64,000 bases of DNA, taken from Fermentibacter sp963718745 [NCBI: Candidatus Fermentibacterota bacterium] (GTDB lineage Bacteria; Fermentibacterota; Fermentibacteria; Fermentibacterales). The notes below the pieces were generated by a model. That model worked only from the letters and a program-made list of their open reading frames with translations. It did no database searches and was not told where the DNA came from. Shown here piece by piece: positions 60,385 through 64,000 of this stretch. The stretch covers positions 1,488,001 to 1,552,000 of the forward strand of contig OY970370.1 of assembly GCA_963718745.1 (NCBI GenBank), given 5' to 3'. The number at the start of each line of letters is the position of its first letter. Position 1 is the first letter of the stretch. The position numbers and the translations under genes were made by a program.

Positions 60385-61185
60385 TCAGAGGTTGCTGAAG
60401 ATCGTCAGCCTTGGAATCGGCTGGTACCAGTAGTTGAACTCCAGACCGTAGACGATGCTGTCCGGTGCGATCGTGTCGGCCGGGATCCCGGTGACGTTCA
60501 TCTTGACGAAGTTCCCGCTCGAAAGTTCGATGAAGAGCCTGTCGCCGTCGATCAGATGAATGGAGTCGACATACCCGGAGTCGGGCGCGATCCTCGGGTT
60601 GTTCCCCTTGGCCATGTCGACATGGCTGCCGTCCCCGAAGGGAGCCAGGTCTCCGGAGTTGAGGCCGACCGGGCTCTGAGCCCATCCCCCGTCGAAACAG
60701 TAAGCATCCTGCAGGAAGGCGGGATCGGATGCCTTGCCGAGAGTGCCGCTCGTTTCGCCGAAGATGACGGCATCTAGGCTGTCCGCCGGAGCGTGGTTCG
60801 ACCAGATGGTGAAGCTGCCGCAGAAGACGGGGTGGGTGTTCGCGTAATCCGAGTAATCCTCCGAAGTGTCGACCCCGTTGAAGGCAAGGACCGTGTAGTA
60901 GCCTGCGCCTCCGTTGCTCCGGAGCGACACGTCGTCGACGTATGTCGTGTCGACTACGTTCACCAGCTCGTCCCAGGAGCCCGTGGTCTCCGACCAGTAG
61001 AGCCTGTAGCCGTCGACGTCGGGAACCGAGTTCCACCTGAGGCTGACCTGCGTTCCCGTACAGAGGCTTTCCACCACTTCGAGGCCTGTAACCTGGGGTA
61101 GCGATCCGGTGGGCGACGATGGGTCGCCGCAACCCGGTGCGAGGATCAGTGCGAATGAGACCGATGCGAGAACGAGTTTCTTCAT
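60385..61185 (-). CDS. Lipoprotein with FN3 domain, unknown function
   Basis: 266 residues from ATG 61185 (GGGAGGGG upstream). Lipobox APGC in KKLVLASVSFALILAPGCG, then a fibronectin type III domain (about 32-125; TGLEVVESL, VSLRWNSVPDVDGYRLYWSE, GYYTVLAFNGVDTSEDYS), and a C-terminal beta domain of about 135 residues rich in Gly/Ser/aromatics (FTIWSNHAPADSLDAVIFG, VKMNVTGIPADT). It is envelope-attached. It follows the FGE-like gene in the same direction, with about 100 bases between. Confidence 0.62.
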   Translation of the reverse strand: MKKLVLASVSFALILAPGCGDPSSPTGSLPQVTGLEVVESLCTGTQVSLRWNSVPDVDGYRLYWSETTGSWDELVNVVDTTYVDDVSLRSNGGAGYYTVLAFNGVDTSEDYSDYANTHPVFCGSFTIWSNHAPADSLDAVIFGETSGTLGKASDPAFLQDAYCFDGGWAQSPVGLNSGDLAPFGDGSHVDMAKGNNPRIAPDSGYVDSIHLIDGDRLFIELSSGNFVKMNVTGIPADTIAPDSIVYGLEFNYWYQPIPRLTIFSNL

Positions 61186-61286
61186 GACCCCTCCCTTGTT
61201 CGTGCGTTCGTGAAGATAAAGGATGGCAAGCGTATGCGGGAGTGTTCCGCCGCCCGGCCCTCTCCGGTCACGCATGGACGGGCTGC

Positions 61287-62087
61287 TCAGGGGTTCGCAG
61301 TCCTCGCCAGGCGGAATCCCAGATAGTGCTGATACTCCTCCGGGATCTCGTAGAAGCGATTGGAAGATGTGCATACTCCCGCGCCCAGGTCGAAGCTCCC
61401 GCCTCTGCTTATCCTGAAGGTGTAGCTGTCCTCCTCGATCCAGGCCGAGCCGTCGTCCGGGGCTCCGGAGTAGTCGGCATGATAGAGATCCTCGCAGAGT
61501 TCGATGGCGTTCCCCAGCATGTCGTAGAGTCCCCACGGGTTCGGCTGCAGGCTCCCCGCCGGGTGCAGCGCGTAGCGGGAGTTGCCGGCGTACCAGCAGT
61601 AGAGGGCCATCAGGGCGGGGGAGCCGTCGTCCCCCCAGAAGTACTTCGTCGAGGTTCCGGCTCGGCAGGCGTATTCCCACTCCGCTTCGCTCGGGAGGCG
61701 GTAGGTGTGCTGCGGGTCCAACCTGTTCAGGGTTTCGATGAAGTCATGACAGTCGGCCCAGTCGATGTAGTGGACGGGGAACGAGGGGCCGCACCCGTAG
61801 AGGCTCCGGCTCGGGTGGGCCCGGTCGCGCTGCTCCTCGATCGTGCGCCCGGTGACGGCCTCCCATGCGGCCTGGGTGACCTCCGTGGTCATCATCTCGA
61901 AGCTCTCGATCCGGACGGAATGCACGGGCCGCGAGTCTTCGAATGCGTAAGGGGCGTCCGAACCCATCATGAAACTGCCCGCCGGGATCGTCACGAACTC
62001 CATCCCCAGGTCCGCTGCGACGTCGCCCGCCTCCGCGCCCGTGGTCGCCAGGATCAACGAAGACAATAGCATCAGGATCGATTCCAT
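61287..62087 (-). CDS. Formylglycine-generating-enzyme (SUMF1)-like exported protein
   Basis: 266 residues from ATG 62087 (GGGAAGGA upstream) with a signal peptide (ILMLLSSLILATTGAEAG). The FGE-sulfatase fold is well marked: MEFVTIPAGSFMMGS, SVRIESFEMMTTEVTQAAWEAVTG, YRLPSEAEWEYACRAG, NPWGLYDMLGNAIELCED and RGGSFDLGAGVCTSSNRF. Many bacterial members are binding or receptor domains rather than FGE enzymes; the copper-binding cysteine pair of true FGE is not evident. No sulfatase is nearby. Confidence 0.8.
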   Translation of the reverse strand: MESILMLLSSLILATTGAEAGDVAADLGMEFVTIPAGSFMMGSDAPYAFEDSRPVHSVRIESFEMMTTEVTQAAWEAVTGRTIEEQRDRAHPSRSLYGCGPSFPVHYIDWADCHDFIETLNRLDPQHTYRLPSEAEWEYACRAGTSTKYFWGDDGSPALMALYCWYAGNSRYALHPAGSLQPNPWGLYDMLGNAIELCEDLYHADYSGAPDDGSAWIEEDSYTFRISRGGSFDLGAGVCTSSNRFYEIPEEYQHYLGFRLARTANP

Positions 62088-62277
62088 CTCGTTCCTTCCC
62101 GTCCGGTGCGGGCGCATGCCGCTCTCCGATGAAGCCTGGAGGAATATCCGCGCCTCCGCCCCCCGTCACCAGTTCCAGGTTTAAATAAGCTTGAATTGGG
62201 ATTGTTAACGCTAGCGGGAGAAGTTATGCCATCATTCCGTGTTCATCATGGGTAAACGGTCGGAATGGAGGTCGAGG

Positions 62278-63216
62278 ATGTCAGGAGGCTCCGATCCAGG
62301 TGAAAGGCACGGCCAGGTCCGGATGTCCCGTCAGTCAGGCACCGGCGTTCGCTTCCACGTTGCGCTCTTCTTCGTCGTTCTCGCAGCCGGCTGCGGAACA
62401 GGATCCCCTGGCGGCCCCGGTCCGGAGGAGAACGTCGGCTTCGCCGGCGTGCGCTCCTCCAGCTACGGGGTCGATCCCTTCCCGGACCCGGCCGGCTGGG
62501 TGGACTGCATCCTCGCCATGTCCGACGCCTTCCCGGGCTCGACGCCGTCCGCCCTCTGGGTTGTGGGGACGGTCGACGAGGGGATTGGCGGGGTGAACCT
62601 GGAGTTCCCGACGCCGGACAGCCTAGTGTATCCGCATGTGAGCTTCTCGGACGAGGACCTGCACGAGGAGTACCTGGCCTGGTTCGACCAGTGCGGGGTG
62701 GAGGTGTTCCTGCAGGTCGAGCCCGGGTACGCGGATGTCGAAACGCTGATCTGCCTGGTCATGCAGCAGTACGGCGACCATCCCTGCGTCATAGGGTTCG
62801 GTGTCGACGTCGAGTGGCTCGGAAACGTCACCGAGGGCGGGGAGGGGACTCCGGTCGGCGATTCGACGGCCGCCTCCTGGGAGAGCCTGATACATGGTTT
62901 CGATCCGGCGTACGGCCTGTTCCTCAAGCACTGGGACGCTTCGTTCATGCCCCCTTCGTACAGGGGGAGCATCATCTTCGTGGACGACGGCCAGGGCTAC
63001 TCAGACATGGGGGCCTACCTGGACGACATGGGGGAGTGGGCGGAGACTTTCGCTCCGAACAGGGTCTTCTACCAGTACGGATACGAGGCCGACCGGCCCT
63101 GGTGGGAGGACCTGGAGTCACCTCCGATCGCCATCGGAGAGGCGCTGGCCGGGCAGACCGCCCAGGAGTGCGGCCTGTTCTGGGTGGACTTCAACCTATC
63201 CGAGCTGCAGCGCTAG
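62278..63216 (+). CDS. Lipoprotein with TIM-barrel-like domain, unknown function
   Basis: 312 residues from ATG 62278 (TGGAGG 6 bases upstream); ATG 62323 is a shorter alternative. Long basic n-region, then lipobox LAAGC (VALFFVVLAAGCGTG). The rest resembles a glycoside-hydrolase-like (beta/alpha) barrel: GVDPFPDPAGWVDCI, DLHEEYLAWFDQCGVEVFLQVEPG, VIGFGVDVEWLG, LIHGFDPAYGLFLKHWD, SIIFVDDGQGYSDMGAYLDDM and GLFWVDFN. The acidic residues in EPG and DVEW sit where catalytic acids could lie, but no family was confirmed. Confidence 0.55.
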   Translation: MSGGSDPGERHGQVRMSRQSGTGVRFHVALFFVVLAAGCGTGSPGGPGPEENVGFAGVRSSSYGVDPFPDPAGWVDCILAMSDAFPGSTPSALWVVGTVDEGIGGVNLEFPTPDSLVYPHVSFSDEDLHEEYLAWFDQCGVEVFLQVEPGYADVETLICLVMQQYGDHPCVIGFGVDVEWLGNVTEGGEGTPVGDSTAASWESLIHGFDPAYGLFLKHWDASFMPPSYRGSIIFVDDGQGYSDMGAYLDDMGEWAETFAPNRVFYQYGYEADRPWWEDLESPPIAIGEALAGQTAQECGLFWVDFNLSELQR

Positions 63217-63286
63217 TTCCGCGCTAGTTCCTGGTTTCAGATGCTTCAGATGCAGTCATATCACTATGTATGGCTATGATTTAGCA

Positions 63287-64000
63287 TCAGTAACGAGTTT
63301 CCGATCTGAATGTTGATAGGAATTCTTCGAGTTCCATTCCGTATGTGCTCTCGAAAACATCATCAGGGTCGCTCCAGAACGTGTGCCGGGTCATGTACTC
63401 CTGGAATCTCTCGCGTCCGAACCTCTCGATGAGATTATTCACTATGAGGGCGAATTCGCAGTAGATGAACGGCTGCCTGTACTCGACATCCAGTCCTACC
63501 TCATCCTCGGAATCGGTGCCAAAAACTGCAGGCGGCATCCAGTTGCCCGCCGCGATAAGCCTCACGGTCTCCGCCGAATCCGGATAGAAGGTGGCGCCCA
63601 TCTGGTCTGCACCGAGTGTCGCCATCCCCTCCATGAGCCATCGCGGATACCGGAGAGCGGCGATCAGATCCATGTGCTGATAGAGGAGAGTGTGCGACAG
63701 CTCGTGCGTGAGGTAGGTCTCCAGCGATATCAGGCCTTCCGCGTCCTCCCTGGAAGCCCATGGCGAGACCACGATGGAGCCTGAAGGGAAGGCGCAGAGC
63801 CTGGCTCTCGAGGGGGAGCGCCGGGAATAGGTCCCATCGTCGCCGAAGAGGAAGACCCTCGGCCTGGAGCTGAAATCGAGCCCGTGGAACTCCTCCACTC
63901 GCCGGGGGAGTGAGTCGATCCAGCCGGTGTCGCCGAAGTCGAATCCCTTCTGGGTGTAGACCGCAACGCAGGGATAGTCGGTCCTGTCGAAGCCCACGAT
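63287..64000 (-). CDS. HExxH zinc metalloprotease (partial, right edge)
   Basis: At least 237 residues; the frame is open to the window end, so the start lies to the right. Zinc motif HELSH in YLTHELSHTLLYQH followed 20-plus residues later by WLMEGMATLG, where E is the third ligand (gluzincin-type HExxH...E). A C-terminal region FIYCEFALIVNNLIERFG completes a domain like the peptidase MA-like DUF proteins of bacterial envelopes. No signal peptide can be judged. Substrate unknown. Confidence 0.7.
   Translation of the reverse strand: MVGFDRTDYPCVAVYTQKGFDFGDTGWIDSLPRRVEEFHGLDFSSRPRVFLFGDDGTYSRRSPSRARLCAFPSGSIVVSPWASREDAEGLISLETYLTHELSHTLLYQHMDLIAALRYPRWLMEGMATLGADQMGATFYPDSAETVRLIAAGNWMPPAVFGTDSEDEVGLDVEYRQPFIYCEFALIVNNLIERFGRERFQEYMTRHTFWSDPDDVFESTYGMELEEFLSTFRSETRY

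Overview
The window is a 64-kb, high-GC bacterial chromosome segment, gene-dense and without a phage or a recognisable transposase. The organism is Gram-negative: it has predicted outer-membrane beta-barrels, lipoproteins with lipobox cysteines, a lipid-A-type acyltransferase and SecDF. At least six secreted proteins end in the short FlgD-like tail (LYD..GR-type strand, then G.Y..R) used as a sorting signal in the Fibrobacteres-Chlorobi-Bacteroidetes (FCB) group. Together with an Isc-type Fe-S operon and a sodium-pumping methylmalonyl-CoA decarboxylase, this suggests an anaerobic or fermentative member of an FCB-related candidate phylum (for example Fermentibacterota-like). That placement is inference; no rRNA or universal marker is present.

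Layout. 1-6.4 kb: end of a surface protein, an inositol-monophosphatase-family enzyme, a lipid acyltransferase, and the iscR-iscU-iscS operon. 6.4-12.6 kb: a beta-barrel, a fused SecDF, and an OmpR/CpxA-type two-component pair. 12.7-17 kb: large secreted repeat proteins (SBBP and RCC1 propellers) with a GNAT-thioredoxin fusion between them. 17.2-21.7 kb: an ArsR-controlled arsenic-type operon read leftward, with an ArsP-like permease, two thioredoxin-fold proteins, a CcdA membrane electron carrier and an Acr3 efflux pump. 21.8-24.2 kb: a small barrel and an FG-GAP repeat protein.

24.6-35.3 kb is the most unusual part: three head-to-tail copies of a module lying against the 3' end of a tRNA-Arg(ACG) gene. 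Each copy holds a small ParB-like helix-turn-helix ORF, a secreted protein with a nearly invariant N-terminus and a divergent propeller-like body, and then either a 1,374-residue M23-peptidase/FG-GAP surface protein (middle copy) or a truncated remnant of a related gene (outer copies). Base composition is lower than in the flanks, and one copy has a 17-unit TACC microsatellite just upstream of its propeller gene.

35.4-47.5 kb: a lipoprotein, a degenerate ABC-type pair, TldD/TldE, Hsp20, nitroreductase, PepP, TadA, an MsrB-MsrA fusion, a TPR protein, a cysteine-rich protein and PRPP synthetase. 47.6-53.1 kb: a tightly overlapping propionate operon (mutase B12 subunit, MeaB, epimerase, and the alpha, gamma/delta, biotin-carrier and beta subunits of a Na+-pumping decarboxylase) that would convert succinyl-CoA-derived methylmalonyl-CoA to propionyl-CoA while exporting sodium. 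53.1-64 kb: a sugar-nucleotide epimerase, an rRNA/tRNA methyltransferase, a HerA-like ATPase, a C25 (gingipain-type) protease, several lipoproteins, a formylglycine-generating-enzyme-like protein and an incomplete HExxH metalloprotease at the right edge.
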